A DNA stretch of 41,792 nucleotides from Catenulisporales bacterium. Its GTDB lineage: Bacteria; Actinomycetota; Actinomycetes; Streptomycetales; Catenulisporaceae. The notes below the pieces were generated by a model that saw nothing but the letters and a program-made list of their open reading frames with translations, made no database searches and was not told the DNA's origin. Below, piece by piece: positions 18,234 to 26,745 of this stretch. The stretch covers positions 1 through 41,792 of the forward strand of contig JAEKKI010000174.1 in the NCBI GenBank assembly GCA_019510485.1, read 5' to 3'. Position numbers and translations under genes: made by a program. The first letter of the stretch is position 1. Each line of letters starts with the position of its first letter.

Positions 18234-18908
18234 TCAGGACTGCTCTTCACCTGTGGCTTGCGGTGCCGGCTCGGCCGATGCGACCGGCTCGACCGACTCG
18301 ACCGGCTCGGCGGCGCCCTCGGCCTCGGCCTCGGCGCCCGACATACCGGCCTTGCGCTGCTCCTTGGCCAACCGGGCCTCGGCCATCGCCTCGGTCTTCT
18401 TCTTGTGCGGTCCGAGCACCATGATCATGTTGCGGCCGTCCTGCTTCGGCGCGAACTCCACGAAGCCCAGCTCGGCCACGTCCTCGGCGAGCTTGCTCAG
18501 CAGCCGCCGGCCGAGTTCGGGCCGGGACTGCTCGCGGCCGCGGAACATGATGGTGATCTTGACCTTGTCCCCGGCCTTCAGGAACCGCACCACGTGACCC
18601 TTCTTGGTCTCGTAGTCGTGCGGGTCGATCTTCGGGCGGAGCTTCATCTCCTTGATGACCGTGTGCGCCTGGTTCTTGCGCGCCTCACGGGCCTTCAGGG
18701 CGGACTCGTACTTGTACTTGCCGTAGTCCATGACCTTGACGACCGGCGGCCGCGCGGTCGCCGCGACCTCGACCAGGTCGAGATCCTGCTCCTGAGCCAG
18801 CCGGAGCGCGTCCTGGATCGACACGATGCCGACCTGCTCACCGTTGGGGCCGACCAGCCGCACTTCGGGAACGCGGATCCGGTCGTTGATACGGGGCTCA
18901 GTGCTGAT
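18234..18908 (-). CDS. infC: translation initiation factor IF-3 (rare ATC start)
   Basis: IF-3 binds the 30S subunit, keeps subunits apart and proofreads start codons. The 224-residue protein contains [20 protein letters not shown], the linker [18 protein letters not shown] and the C-terminal [15 protein letters not shown]-type region ending [14 protein letters not shown] Ser/Glu/Ala-rich tail of about 45 residues follows, as in other actinobacteria. No ATG or GTG fits the N-terminus. AGGAGG sits 4 nt before an ATC codon (18908) that encodes the first residue of ISTEPRIND. infC genes characteristically use ATT or ATC starts, which lets IF-3 repress its own synthesis by rejecting the non-canonical codon. 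The frame is open further upstream, but that stretch is a structured leader. Confidence 0.93.
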   Translation of the reverse strand: MSTEPRINDRIRVPEVRLVGPNGEQVGIVSIQDALRLAQEQDLDLVEVAATARPPVVKVMDYGKYKYESALKAREARKNQAHTVIKEMKLRPKIDPHDYETKKGHVVRFLKAGDKVKITIMFRGREQSRPELGRRLLSKLAEDVAELGFVEFAPKQDGRNMIMVLGPHKKKTEAMAEARLAKEQRKAGMSGAEAEAEGAAEPVESVEPVASAEPAPQATGEEQS

Positions 18909-18978
18909 GGGGCCTCCTACGTTTTGGGCTCTTCGCCCGGGGTCTTCTTCGGTGCGCGGCTCCCGCGTACAAACGCAA

Positions 18979-19007
18979 AAGCCCCGCACGACATGCATGC
19001 GAGGCTC
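18979..19007 (-). promoter_or_regulatory. attenuator-like hairpin in the infC leader
   Basis: On the minus strand GAGCCTCGCA (19007-18998) pairs with TGCGGGGCTT (18988-18979) across a 9-nt loop, with two G-T wobbles. It is followed by TTTGCGTTTG, the most T-rich stretch in the region. It lies about 70 nt before the infC start, inside the transcribed leader, so it may be a conditional terminator. This is a structural prediction by eye. Confidence 0.5.
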
Positions 19008-19299
19008 CACCACCGGACTGACCGACACTCGGCAGGCGTCCGCGCCCGGCGAGAACGCCGAACGCACCGCCCCGAGTGTGAGGCTTTGTGACCGGAACCC
19101 GTCCGCCCGAGGGCTGACCAGGTGGGAGATGGATCTCCGCTTGCGGATCGGGACACGCACGAGTACATGTCCGGATCGGTCGTGACACTGATACTAGCAG
19201 CTTCTCAGGGGCGGCCGTGACCACGGGTGAACGCCGGTCACCGGCCGCGGCGTGGGAAGCTGGATCCGCACACGAACAGATCCGCCGCGAGGAGCCGCA

Positions 19300-19683
19300 G
19301 TGATCGACAACACCCCGGGGGCCCCGGGCATTCCCGGCGAGGGTCCGGCGGAGGACGGCGAGCAGCGCGATCTGGCGGACGTCCCGGCGGTGGAGGTCAT
19401 CGGCACGCTGGCGGTCCATCTGATGAGCGCGGCGGCGGTGAAGCTGGGCCTGGCCGAGAACGGCGAGGCCGACCTGGACCTGGACGAGGCCCGCAAGCTC
19501 ATCACGGCGCTGGCCGGGCTGGTCACCGCGGCCGCGCCCGAGATCGGCTCGCAGCACGCCGGGCCGTTACGGGACGGGCTGCGGACGTTGCAGTTGGCGT
19601 TCCGGGAGGCGTCGCCCTATCCGGACGAGCCGGGGCAGGGGCCGGGCGAGAAGTTCACGGGGGCGGTTTACCCGCGGTCCTGA
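19300..19683 (+). CDS. DUF1844 family protein
   Basis: A 127-residue cytoplasmic protein. After a disordered Gly/Pro/Glu-rich start comes the DUF1844 core LADVPAVEVIGTLAVHLMSA, then AAVKLGLAENG and DEARKLITALAGLVTAAAPE. The GTG at 19300 is chosen because GAGGAG lies 7 nt upstream. The family is widespread in actinobacteria near infC-rpmI-rplT, but its function is unknown. It is divergent from infC; the 391-nt space between them (18909-19299) holds the infC leader and presumably both promoters, though no convincing -35/-10 pair was identified. Confidence 0.85.
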   Translation: MIDNTPGAPGIPGEGPAEDGEQRDLADVPAVEVIGTLAVHLMSAAAVKLGLAENGEADLDLDEARKLITALAGLVTAAAPEIGSQHAGPLRDGLRTLQLAFREASPYPDEPGQGPGEKFTGAVYPRS

Positions 19684-19740
19684 TCGCCTGCGGTCCTGAT
19701 CGCCCGCGGTCAGCCGTCGTCACGGCACAGGCGGAGCGAC

Positions 19741-21633
19741 TCAGCTCGCGTCGTCGCCGGCCTCGGCCTTCTCCAGCACGGCCGCGAACGCCCGCACCGC
19801 CGCGGGTTCCACTTCCAGGAACGACGGCTGCTGGAGGTCGACGAGGACGATCTCCGCGCCCTCGGCCTTCGCTGCCGCGCAAGCCCGCGGGAAGGCCACC
19901 GGCATCGGTCGGGCCTCGGCGTTCCATGCCGCCAGCGCCGCCACCGATGTGAACACCGGCAGGGCACGGGTGCCGTCGGGCGCGACCAGGGTCACCAGCG
20001 CCATGTCGCTGTTCTTGTCCCGGCGCAGGTTGCGTCCCTGCTCGTCGGGGACTTCCTCGGCCTCGCCGAGCACCGCCACGATCGGCGCCAGCACTCGGGC
20101 GTTGAGGAGGTAGCCGTATGCGTGCTCGACGGCCGCCTCGCCGCGACCGTGCGCTTCCAGGACGGACAGCAGGGCCGGATCCGCGGTGCCGGTGTCGTCG
20201 GGGAAGGCGGAGGGGGCCAGGGTGCGTCCTGCGAAGTCGGTCATGGGCTCGACTGTAGTCGGCGGGGATGGGGCGTCCGATGGTGCGGCCGCGGGATCGG
20301 CGGTGGAGGTGGCGACGTCTGGTTCACCGAAGCTGGAAACGGGGGTCGAAGCAGCGACGTCTGGGACCCCGAAGCTGGAAATCGGGACCGCGACCTGAGC
20401 CTTGCGCCGCCCGCGCAGTACGAACCACGCGGCCAACAACAGCGAGCCGGTCATCGCGACCGCGGCGTCGGCGATCCCGCGCTGGCGCGGGTTCCAGCCA
20501 CCGAGGCTCTGTTCGGCTACGGTCTCGGGACCGAAGCCGAAGTACTTCGGCCCCTTATACGGCGGCGCGCTCGGCGTCGCCGGCAGGCCTTTCACATCCG
20601 CGGCGGCCTTCAACGCCGCCACCGGATCCACGATCCCGTTGCCGAGCTGATCGTCGCGGCCGTGTGCGGGGCGGTGGGAAGTGGTCCTCTTGAGGATCTG
20701 CGCGATCTGCATCGGACTCAGCGCCGGGTTCTCCGAGCGGATCAACGCCACGACGCCCGCGACGTACGCGCAAGCCGGGCTCGTCCCCGCGCCGATCAAC
20801 GTGTCGGAGCCGATCACCGGTCCGAACTCCGCATAGGTGTCGCCGCTGGGATCGTCGACCGGCAGCGCCATCGGGATGCCGACGCCGGGCGCGGCGACCG
20901 CGACGTCCCATCCGGTCGAGGAGAACTCCGCTCGCTCGCCGTACCGGTCGACGGCCGCCACGCCGATCACCCCGCGCTCGCCGGCCGGGTACTCGGTGAC
21001 GTCCTTCGCCGGGTCCTTGCCGCCGTTGCCGGCCGCGACCACGACCGACACGCCGTGCGCGATCGCGTACCGCACCGCGTCGGCCTCGTGCGTGGTGTCG
21101 CTGTCCACACCGGCGACGGTTCCGCCCAGCGACATGCTGATGACCTGCGCACCGTGGTCCACGGCGTACCGGATGCCTTCGGAGATCGGCGTCTGGGACA
21201 GCTCCAGCAGTCCACGGTCCGGGCTCTCCTCGTCGCGGATCACCCGCACCGACAGGATCTTGGCCTGGGGTGCGACACCCATGATGCCGTCGCTGTTGCC
21301 GGCACCGTGCCCGTGACCGGCGATCAACGACGCCATCCCGGTCCCGTGCACGCCCCACTCCGGATCACCCGGCTTCTCCTTGCCGCCGACCAGGTCCGGA
21401 CCGGCGGTCACCTGCCCGGTGAGGTCCGCGCGCGTACCCATCACTCCTGTATCGAGCACCGCGACGGTGATCCCGGCGCCCTTCGTGGTCTTCCACGCCT
21501 CGGGCAGGTTCAGGTACGCGATCGGCCACTGCGCCGAGCGCACCACGTCGGCGTGCGCGGCCGGTGCCGCTACGAGCAGTGGCAACATCGCGGCGACCGA
21601 AAGCGCCGACATCCGTCGCGGTATTCGGTTCAC
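19741..21633 (-). CDS. mycosin-like S8 serine protease fused in frame to an SseB domain
   Basis: The 630-residue product has a signal peptide (1-27) and a subtilisin-type domain with the triad Asp61 (AVLDTG), His96 (VHGTGMASLIAG) and Ser285 (GTSPACAYVAG), plus oxyanion Asn in VVAAGNGG. A transmembrane helix (about 387-405) and the basic stop RGRRK follow. This layout matches type VII secretion mycosins. The frame then continues through a repeat-bearing linker (14-residue repeat starting near residue 417) into an SseB N-terminal-like domain (about 464-630). The GTG at 21633 overlaps the upstream gene's stop (GTGA). Because MTDFAG at 20244 looks like a normal SseB start, with TACAGT 7 nt upstream, the SseB part may be made separately as a leaderless gene. 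No ESX genes are nearby. Confidence 0.85.
   Translation of the reverse strand: MNRIPRRMSALSVAAMLPLLVAAPAAHADVVRSAQWPIAYLNLPEAWKTTKGAGITVAVLDTGVMGTRADLTGQVTAGPDLVGGKEKPGDPEWGVHGTGMASLIAGHGHGAGNSDGIMGVAPQAKILSVRVIRDEESPDRGLLELSQTPISEGIRYAVDHGAQVISMSLGGTVAGVDSDTTHEADAVRYAIAHGVSVVVAAGNGGKDPAKDVTEYPAGERGVIGVAAVDRYGERAEFSSTGWDVAVAAPGVGIPMALPVDDPSGDTYAEFGPVIGSDTLIGAGTSPACAYVAGVVALIRSENPALSPMQIAQILKRTTSHRPAHGRDDQLGNGIVDPVAALKAAADVKGLPATPSAPPYKGPKYFGFGPETVAEQSLGGWNPRQRGIADAAVAMTGSLLLAAWFVLRGRRKAQVAVPISSFGVPDVAASTPVSSFGEPDVATSTADPAAAPSDAPSPPTTVEPMTDFAGRTLAPSAFPDDTGTADPALLSVLEAHGRGEAAVEHAYGYLLNARVLAPIVAVLGEAEEVPDEQGRNLRRDKNSDMALVTLVAPDGTRALPVFTSVAALAAWNAEARPMPVAFPRACAAAKAEGAEIVLVDLQQPSFLEVEPAAVRAFAAVLEKAEAGDDAS
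20312..20389. repeat. 42-nt imperfect tandem repeat in the S8-SseB linker
   Basis: GCGACGTCTGG...GAAGCTGGAAA starts at 20312 and recurs at 20354, an offset of 42 nt (14 codons). It encodes two similar linker peptides, PVSSFGEPDVATST and PISSFGVPDVAAST. Each copy contains the dispersed CGAAGCTGGAAA word. Confidence 0.75.
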
Positions 21634-22385
21634 TGTGGTTTCCCCGTGGTGTCGAACTGCGTGGCAAAGATCTGGGACAGCCCCAAAGACGCCTGCACCG
21701 GCGGCGAGTCGGCGACCAACGCCTTCCCGCTCCGGGCCCGCAGCTGCGCGTCGGGAGTTCCGGCACGTCCGTCGGCGAACGCCGAGACCACATAGACCAG
21801 GTACGAGCCGTTGGACGAGGCCTGGGAGTTCCAAACGGTCCGCTGGCCGTCGGCGAATCCGGCCGCCGCCGTCCCCGGGACCGCGAACACGCTCGGCATC
21901 AGCTCCGGACGGCGCGAGTCGGCATCCGGCGTCCACCGCCGCCAGACCTTGTCCCGGGCTTCCGGGCTCCCGTCGATGACGACGATCCCGACCGTCGCGA
22001 ACACCGTCTGGGTGATGTCTGTGTATGTGGCGCGCAGCACCTTGACGCAGGACGTGTCGGGCGCGTCATCGCGTAGCTCGGCGACGAAGGCCTTCGGCAG
22101 CACATCGCAGCCGGCCGCGCCGGCGATGCCGAGCCGCACGTACTGGCTGCCGTTGGCGACTGTCGCCGGAAACAGTTGATCGGCCGGCTTCGTCCGCCAC
22201 ATCGCGCGCACTGTCTGGTCCTGGAGTTGTGAGGATGACACCGCGGCCGGTTTCGCGAACTGCGGGGACTGCTCGGACTGCTCGGACACCGATGTGGACG
22301 AATCCGCCGTCAGCACGGCGACCGCGGCCAGGACACCCCCGACCAGCAAACTCGCCGCCGCCCCGAACCAGTACCGCTTAGGCAC
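21630..22385 (-). CDS. single-pass membrane protein of unknown function, partner of the S8 protease
   Basis: A 251-residue protein with a short basic start MPKRYW, one transmembrane helix (about 7-27) and an extracytoplasmic domain after a Ser/Gln-rich linker. The outer part has two cysteines about 18 residues apart (GCDVLP and TSCVKV) that could form a disulfide. It is co-directional with the S8 protease gene and overlaps it by 4 nt, so the two are translationally coupled and may act together at the membrane. I do not recognise a named domain. The start ATG at 22385 gives a normal N-in membrane anchor. Confidence 0.75.
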   Translation of the reverse strand: MPKRYWFGAAASLLVGGVLAAVAVLTADSSTSVSEQSEQSPQFAKPAAVSSSQLQDQTVRAMWRTKPADQLFPATVANGSQYVRLGIAGAAGCDVLPKAFVAELRDDAPDTSCVKVLRATYTDITQTVFATVGIVVIDGSPEARDKVWRRWTPDADSRRPELMPSVFAVPGTAAAGFADGQRTVWNSQASSNGSYLVYVVSAFADGRAGTPDAQLRARSGKALVADSPPVQASLGLSQIFATQFDTTGKPQ

Positions 22386-22509
22386 CCCGCCACCCCTATT
22401 CGAAACTGAACGCGAAGAACAGTAGCCGTCGCGGCTTCGCGTGCGTAACCCGCGCCCCTCCCCCGACCGCCACTACCGCGCCGCCGCTCACGTGTGCGAC
22501 TCTGATCTC

Positions 22510-23739
22510 ATGCCCGCCACCCCCACCCCGACCGGCTCCGAAGCAGACCGCCGCCGCCTCGACACCGCGACCGCCGGTCTGGAACCGCCGTTCGCCGCCG
22601 TCGACCTGGACGCGTTCCATGCCAACGCCGCCGACCTGACGCGCCGCGCGGCGGGCAAGCGGATCCGGGTGGCCAGCAAGTCGGTGCGCTGCCGGGCGCT
22701 GCTGGAGGAGGTCCTGGCGCTGCCCGGCTACCAGGGCCTGCTGGGCTACACGCTCCCCGAGGCGCTGTGGCTGGCCGAGTGCGGCTTCGACGACATCGTC
22801 GTCGCCTATCCCAGCGCCGACCGCGCCGCCTACGCGCAGCTGGCCGGCGACGCCACGGCGCTGGCCGCCGTCACCGTGATGATCGACAGCGCCGACCACC
22901 TGGACCTGATCGAGAAGGCGATCGCCGGCACCCCCGGCGGCAGCAGGGCCCCGATCCGCGTGTGCATCGACATCGACGCCGCCTTCCACACCGCCGGCGG
23001 CCGGGTCCGCATCGGCGCGCGCCGCTCGCCGCTGCACACGCCGGCGCAGGTCGCGGCCATGGCGAAGGAGATACTGCGGCGCGACGCGTTCCGGCTGGTG
23101 GGGCTGATGGCGTACGAGTCGCAGATCGCCGGGGTCGGCGACAACCCGCCCGGACGGCCGCTGCGGGGCGCGGCGATCCGCGCGATGCAGAGCCGCTCGG
23201 CCCGGGAGCTGGCAGCGCGGCGGGGGGCGATCGTGGAGGCGGTGCGGGCACTGGCGCCGCTGGAGTTCGTCAACGGCGGCGGCACCGGCAGCATCGAGCG
23301 CACCACCGCAGAGGACGCCGTCACCGAGATCGCCGCCGGCTCGGGGTTGTATCAGCCGTGGCTGTTCGACTCCTATCGCTCGTTCCGTGGCCGGCCCGCG
23401 GCGCTGTTCGCGCTGCCGGTCGTGCGGCGTCCGGGACCGGAGGTCGTGACGGCGCTGGGCGGCGGCTATCCGGCCTCGGGGGCGGCGGGCAAGGACCGGC
23501 TGCCGCAGCCGTACCTGCCGCAGGGGCTGTCCTACGACCCGAACGAGGCGGCCGGCGAGGTCCAGACGCCGCTGCTGGGCAAGATCGCCGCGACGCTGCG
23601 GGTCGGCGACCGGGTGTGGTTCCGGCACACGAAGGCCGGGGAGTTGTGCGAGCGCTTCGACACGCTGCACTTGATCTCCGGTGACGAGGTGGTCCGCTCG
23701 GTCCCGACGTATCGGGGTGAGGGTAAGACGTTCTTGTGA
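22510..23739 (+). CDS. PLP-dependent amino acid deaminase/aldolase (alanine racemase-like fold)
   Basis: The 409-residue protein resembles the fold-type III PLP enzymes related to alanine racemase and D-threonine aldolase. The likely PLP lysine is in RVASKSVRCRALLEE (about residue 56), followed by GLLGYTLPEALWLAECGF and the barrel strands RVCIDIDAAFH and FVNGGGTGSIERT. The C-terminal beta domain has a metal/PLP-like region LWFRHTKAGELCERFD-type (VWFRHTKAGELCERF). Such enzymes act on D- or beta-hydroxy amino acids; the actual substrate is unknown. ATG at 22510 is chosen over an upstream open frame. Its stop overlaps the next gene by 4 nt. Confidence 0.85.
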   Translation: MPATPTPTGSEADRRRLDTATAGLEPPFAAVDLDAFHANAADLTRRAAGKRIRVASKSVRCRALLEEVLALPGYQGLLGYTLPEALWLAECGFDDIVVAYPSADRAAYAQLAGDATALAAVTVMIDSADHLDLIEKAIAGTPGGSRAPIRVCIDIDAAFHTAGGRVRIGARRSPLHTPAQVAAMAKEILRRDAFRLVGLMAYESQIAGVGDNPPGRPLRGAAIRAMQSRSARELAARRGAIVEAVRALAPLEFVNGGGTGSIERTTAEDAVTEIAAGSGLYQPWLFDSYRSFRGRPAALFALPVVRRPGPEVVTALGGGYPASGAAGKDRLPQPYLPQGLSYDPNEAAGEVQTPLLGKIAATLRVGDRVWFRHTKAGELCERFDTLHLISGDEVVRSVPTYRGEGKTFL

Positions 23740-24290
23740 GCTCGGAGCTCTCGCGACGCAGGATCGTGATGATCTCCGGGGCGCCCGGCGCGGGGAAGAC
23801 GACGATCGCCGGGCCGTTGGCGCGGGCTCTGGGCCTGCCGCTGTTCGCGAAGGACAGTATCAAGGAGCGGATGCACGACGTGCTGTGCGAGACCGGGCCG
23901 GTGGAGCCGGCCTGGTCTAGGCGGCTGGGGGCGGCGTCGATGGAGCTGTTGTGGCTGCTGGCCGCCGAAGCGCCGGCGTGCGTGCTCGAAGCCAACTTCT
24001 GGCACGGGCACCAGGGCCAAAACGCCGCGCTGACCGAGCTCAGCAAGGGCGGCGTCTTGGTCGAGGTCTACTGCGCGGCACCGCGCGAGGAGGTCATCCG
24101 GCGGTTCCGGGCCCGCGCGGCCGCCGGCGTGCGGCACGCCGTGCATACCGCCCATGAGTTCGCCGCCGATTTCTGGGACAACTCCAGCAAGCCGGTCGGG
24201 ATCGGGCATGTCATCGAGCTCGATACGACGACGCCGGTCGACGTCGAGCGGCTCGCGGTCGCGGTGCGGGAGCTGCTCGACGCGGTCTGA
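23736..24290 (+). CDS. P-loop NTPase / small-molecule or nucleic acid kinase-like protein
   Basis: A 184-residue AAA-type P-loop protein with Walker A SGAPGAGKTT (about residues 14-23), the acceptor-like strand FAKDSIKERMHDVL, and LEANFWHG in the position of a second acidic motif. An Arg-rich lid (REEVIRRFRARAAAGVRH) is typical of kinases in the shikimate/chloramphenicol phosphotransferase/polynucleotide kinase group. The GTG start overlaps the deaminase/aldolase stop (GTGA), so the two are coupled. It points toward the RNA-repair cluster but is on the opposite strand. Substrate unknown. Confidence 0.75.
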   Translation: MSSELSRRRIVMISGAPGAGKTTIAGPLARALGLPLFAKDSIKERMHDVLCETGPVEPAWSRRLGAASMELLWLLAAEAPACVLEANFWHGHQGQNAALTELSKGGVLVEVYCAAPREEVIRRFRARAAAGVRHAVHTAHEFAADFWDNSSKPVGIGHVIELDTTTPVDVERLAVAVRELLDAV

Positions 24291-24378
24291 TCAGTAGGAG
24301 CCGTGGCCGGTTTGGGCGGAGAACAGGGAGCCCAGAGCGGCGACGCCGATGCGCTGACCGCGAGATGATCAACATGCT

Positions 24379-24429
24379 CGAAGGGGCTCGGGCGCCGTCT
24401 CGCGCGTCAACGAACGTCGAGCCCTTTCG
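24379..24429. terminator. long stem-loop between convergent genes
   Basis: CGAAGGGGCTCG (24379-24390) pairs with CGAGCCCTTTCG (24418-24429) with one G-T wobble over a 27-nt loop. It lies in the 168-nt gap between the P-loop gene and the end of the RNA-repair operon, where a bidirectional terminator is expected. GGCGCCGTCTCG occurs twice in and beside the loop. Confidence 0.5.
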
Positions 24430-24458
24430 CGGCCAGAGGCGCCGTCTCGTTCATGACC

Positions 24459-25490
24459 TCAGAAGTCGCCGTAGTCGACCTGCCAGCACGCCAACCCCAT
24501 CCGCCGCCACAGCGCCACCACGCGCGAGCGGTCGTCCAGCACGACTCGCACCGCGAACCGGTGCCGCACATGCGCGTCGAACAGTTCGCTCTTCACCACG
24601 TCGTCCGCGCGGGTGTCCCCAGCCTTGCGCATCCACAGCTCGTGATACGCGACACCGTGCGCGGCCAGCCAGCGCTCCGTGGCCTCGCGCACGTCCTCGC
24701 CGCGCCCCGACATCAAGATGATGCGATCCCCGCGTGCGGCGAACGCGACCAGGGCGTCGGCGGTGGCGACGATCAGAGCGTCCGATTCCAGCTTCGCCCA
24801 GTCGTACGGCCCGCGGCCCTTGTTGTCGGCGAGCGTGCCGTCGATATCGCACATCACCGCCGCCGGCAGCGCCGGGTCCGGCACGTAGGTCCGAACCGGC
24901 ACGACCTCGTTCAGCTCCGCCTCGCTCAGCTTCCACTTCGACGCCTTCGTCGAGGCCAGCCGCAGCGCCATGGCCCGGATGTGCTCCTCCCCCACCGGAT
25001 TCGGCCGCGCCGCGTCCCGCCGGACGCACTCCTCGACGTCGACATCGGTCAGGTCGTGCACCCGGAACTCCGCGCGCCCGCCGAGCAACTGCTTGAGCCG
25101 CTTCGGGATCCGCGCCACCAGGTGCGTGTTGTCCACGACCACATCGAACCCGGACTCGATCGCCGCCAGCACCGCCGCGTCCTGGACCGCGAGCACCGTC
25201 TCCTCGTGCGCGCGGCCCAGGCGCTTGGAGCCGTCGTTGTCGTCGAGCATCCGCCGCAGGTCGTCGAGGCTGACCCGGCGCATCCGGCCGTCGGCGGCGG
25301 CCATCAGCTCCCGGGCCCGGGTGGACTTGCCGGAGCCGGGCAGGCCGCGCATCAGGTGCACGACCGGCTTGCCGCGCTGCACGCCCGGGCCGGTCGGCAC
25401 CGGTGCGGCGGCGACCCCGGCCGGGAGGTCGTCGAGGTCGTCCCCGTCCACTACGTCCACGAGTGCGCTCGTCACGCCGTCGGTCACCAC
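24459..25490 (-). CDS. T4 Pnkp-like RNA 5'-kinase/3'-phosphatase
   Basis: This 343-residue end-healing enzyme has the same domain order as phage T4 polynucleotide kinase-phosphatase. The N-terminal kinase has Walker A GLPGSGKST (49-57), VVDNTHLVARIP near residue 118 and an Arg-bearing lid ECVRRDAARPNPVG. The C-terminal HAD phosphatase has DIDGTLA with Asp215 and Asp217, SGR at 262-264 and the acidic VVLDDRSRVV near 317-326. Such enzymes phosphorylate 5'-OH ends and remove 2',3'-cyclic or 3'-phosphates, giving ends that ligases can seal. A disordered acidic N-terminus of about 40 residues is extra. It is last in the operon, 25 nt after the Rnl1-type ligase. Two GTG codons stand at the start; the first (25490) follows AAGGGG. 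Confidence 0.92.
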   Translation of the reverse strand: MVTDGVTSALVDVVDGDDLDDLPAGVAAAPVPTGPGVQRGKPVVHLMRGLPGSGKSTRARELMAAADGRMRRVSLDDLRRMLDDNDGSKRLGRAHEETVLAVQDAAVLAAIESGFDVVVDNTHLVARIPKRLKQLLGGRAEFRVHDLTDVDVEECVRRDAARPNPVGEEHIRAMALRLASTKASKWKLSEAELNEVVPVRTYVPDPALPAAVMCDIDGTLADNKGRGPYDWAKLESDALIVATADALVAFAARGDRIILMSGRGEDVREATERWLAAHGVAYHELWMRKAGDTRADDVVKSELFDAHVRHRFAVRVVLDDRSRVVALWRRMGLACWQVDYGDF

Positions 25491-25515
25491 AGCCCCACCC
25501 CTTCAGTACTCGTCG

Positions 25516-26745
25516 TCAGTTCTCATCGTCGTCCCGGAACGCCTCGCCGGCCTCCGGCTTCACCTCCCGCCAGACGTGCATGGCGATCGGCCGACCGTCC
25601 AGCAGCAGGAACATCCCGGACCGCACGAACCCGTCGAAGTCCTTCGCCGCCCGTGCGAACGCCCCGCGGTCGCCGGCCAGGTGCGCCAGCGAGCGGTGCG
25701 CGTCCTCGATCTTCGCAGCCAGCGCGTCGGCGCGCACCGTCAGGTCGTCACAAACCGCGCGGACCCAGGCGTCGTACTCGTCGGGCACGTCCGCCAGCAG
25801 CGGCGCGAGCGGCCCGCCGGGGATCCGGCGCATGCCGACGACCTCGTTGGGCTGCATGCCGAGCGCCTGCGCGATCTGCTTATCGGTGGCCTGCGGGTAG
25901 CGCTGCATACCCAGGGCGCGCCAGATGTGCCGAGGGGTGATGTTGGTCAGCCGGTGGTGCAGGGAGACGTAGCCGGTCAGCTTGGTCTTGGTGCGCACGC
26001 CGGAGGCGAAGCGGATGACCCAGCCCTCGGCATCGGTGCCGGTGGCCTCGGCACCGTTCAGGTGCTGGTTCTTCTCCGCCAGCGCGGCGAGCACGCCGAA
26101 GGTGTCCGTCCAGTCGTAGGTGCGCACGACAGTGCCGATCCCCTGCCAGGCCGGAGCGGCCTGGCGCAGCGGCAGCTCGGTGCCGTCGGCGCGGAACGCG
26201 GCCAGCAGCACCAGGTCGCGGCGGTCGCCGTAGTTCACGACGATGCGGTTCTCCGGATAGATGATCTCGGCGAGGTACGTCACCGAGGGGTCCAGCGCGG
26301 AGGTGTCGGCGGCATCGAGGTAGCGCTGGGCCCAGGCCGCCTGGTCGGAGATGAACGAGCCCTTGGACGCCGTGCGCCAGGCGCCGTCGTAGTGGAACAC
26401 GATGCCCAGGGAGCCGTCGACCTTGTCGTAGACCTCGAACGGCTCGTCGGGCAGCGGCGGGGCGAAGTCGGCCGTGCCGTGCTGGCCGTGGTTGAAGAAC
26501 TTCGGCAGGCAGAAGGCGGCCACGCGGCCGGTCGTGTCGTCCACGACCAGGCCGCGGGTGCGGATGGTGACGGGGGTCCAGTACTGCTCGTACTGGCAGG
26601 TGCGGCTGTAAGTGTAGATCGACAGCGGCAGGGTCGGGTGCGCGCGGCGCGTGACCCGGTCCGCGGCGACCTCGCGAGCCAGTTCGTCCGGGTCCAGGAC
26701 GTCGGACAGCAGGAGTCGAACCCCTGCTGTCATCTGGTCACTCAT
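25516..26745 (-). CDS. T4 RNA ligase 1-like ATP-dependent RNA ligase
   Basis: This 409-residue protein resembles the Rnl1 ligases that reseal tRNA anticodon loops. The nucleotidyl lysine is Lys108 in VYDKVDGSLGI. Upstream is the family signature YTYSRTCQYEQYW with RGLVVDD and PKFFNHGQHG. Motif III is LAEIIYPENRIVV (about 158-170), motif IV AEGWVIRF (239-246) and motif V the lysine pair in RTKTKLTGYV (253, 255). The C-terminal roughly 150 residues, helical, correspond to the tRNA-specifying domain of Rnl1. The ATG overlaps the Rnl5 stop by 8 nt, so the two ligases are translated together. All catalytic motifs are intact. Confidence 0.93.
   Translation of the reverse strand: MSDQMTAGVRLLLSDVLDPDELAREVAADRVTRRAHPTLPLSIYTYSRTCQYEQYWTPVTIRTRGLVVDDTTGRVAAFCLPKFFNHGQHGTADFAPPLPDEPFEVYDKVDGSLGIVFHYDGAWRTASKGSFISDQAAWAQRYLDAADTSALDPSVTYLAEIIYPENRIVVNYGDRRDLVLLAAFRADGTELPLRQAAPAWQGIGTVVRTYDWTDTFGVLAALAEKNQHLNGAEATGTDAEGWVIRFASGVRTKTKLTGYVSLHHRLTNITPRHIWRALGMQRYPQATDKQIAQALGMQPNEVVGMRRIPGGPLAPLLADVPDEYDAWVRAVCDDLTVRADALAAKIEDAHRSLAHLAGDRGAFARAAKDFDGFVRSGMFLLLDGRPIAMHVWREVKPEAGEAFRDDDEN

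Noticed and set aside
19741-22385. Part of a type VII (ESX) secretion cluster.
   Set aside because: Only a mycosin-like protease and a small membrane protein are present; no EccC ATPase, EccB/D/E or WXG100 genes are in the window.
23736-24290. P-loop kinase as an eighth member of the RNA-repair row.
   Set aside because: It is on the opposite strand, coupled to a deaminase/aldolase-type gene, and has no phosphatase or ligase domain; the link is only proximity.
26712-26730. GCAGGAGTCGAACCCCTGC, resembling the T-arm of a tRNA.
   Set aside because: It lies in the coding start of the Rnl1-type ligase; no acceptor, D or anticodon arm can be drawn around it.
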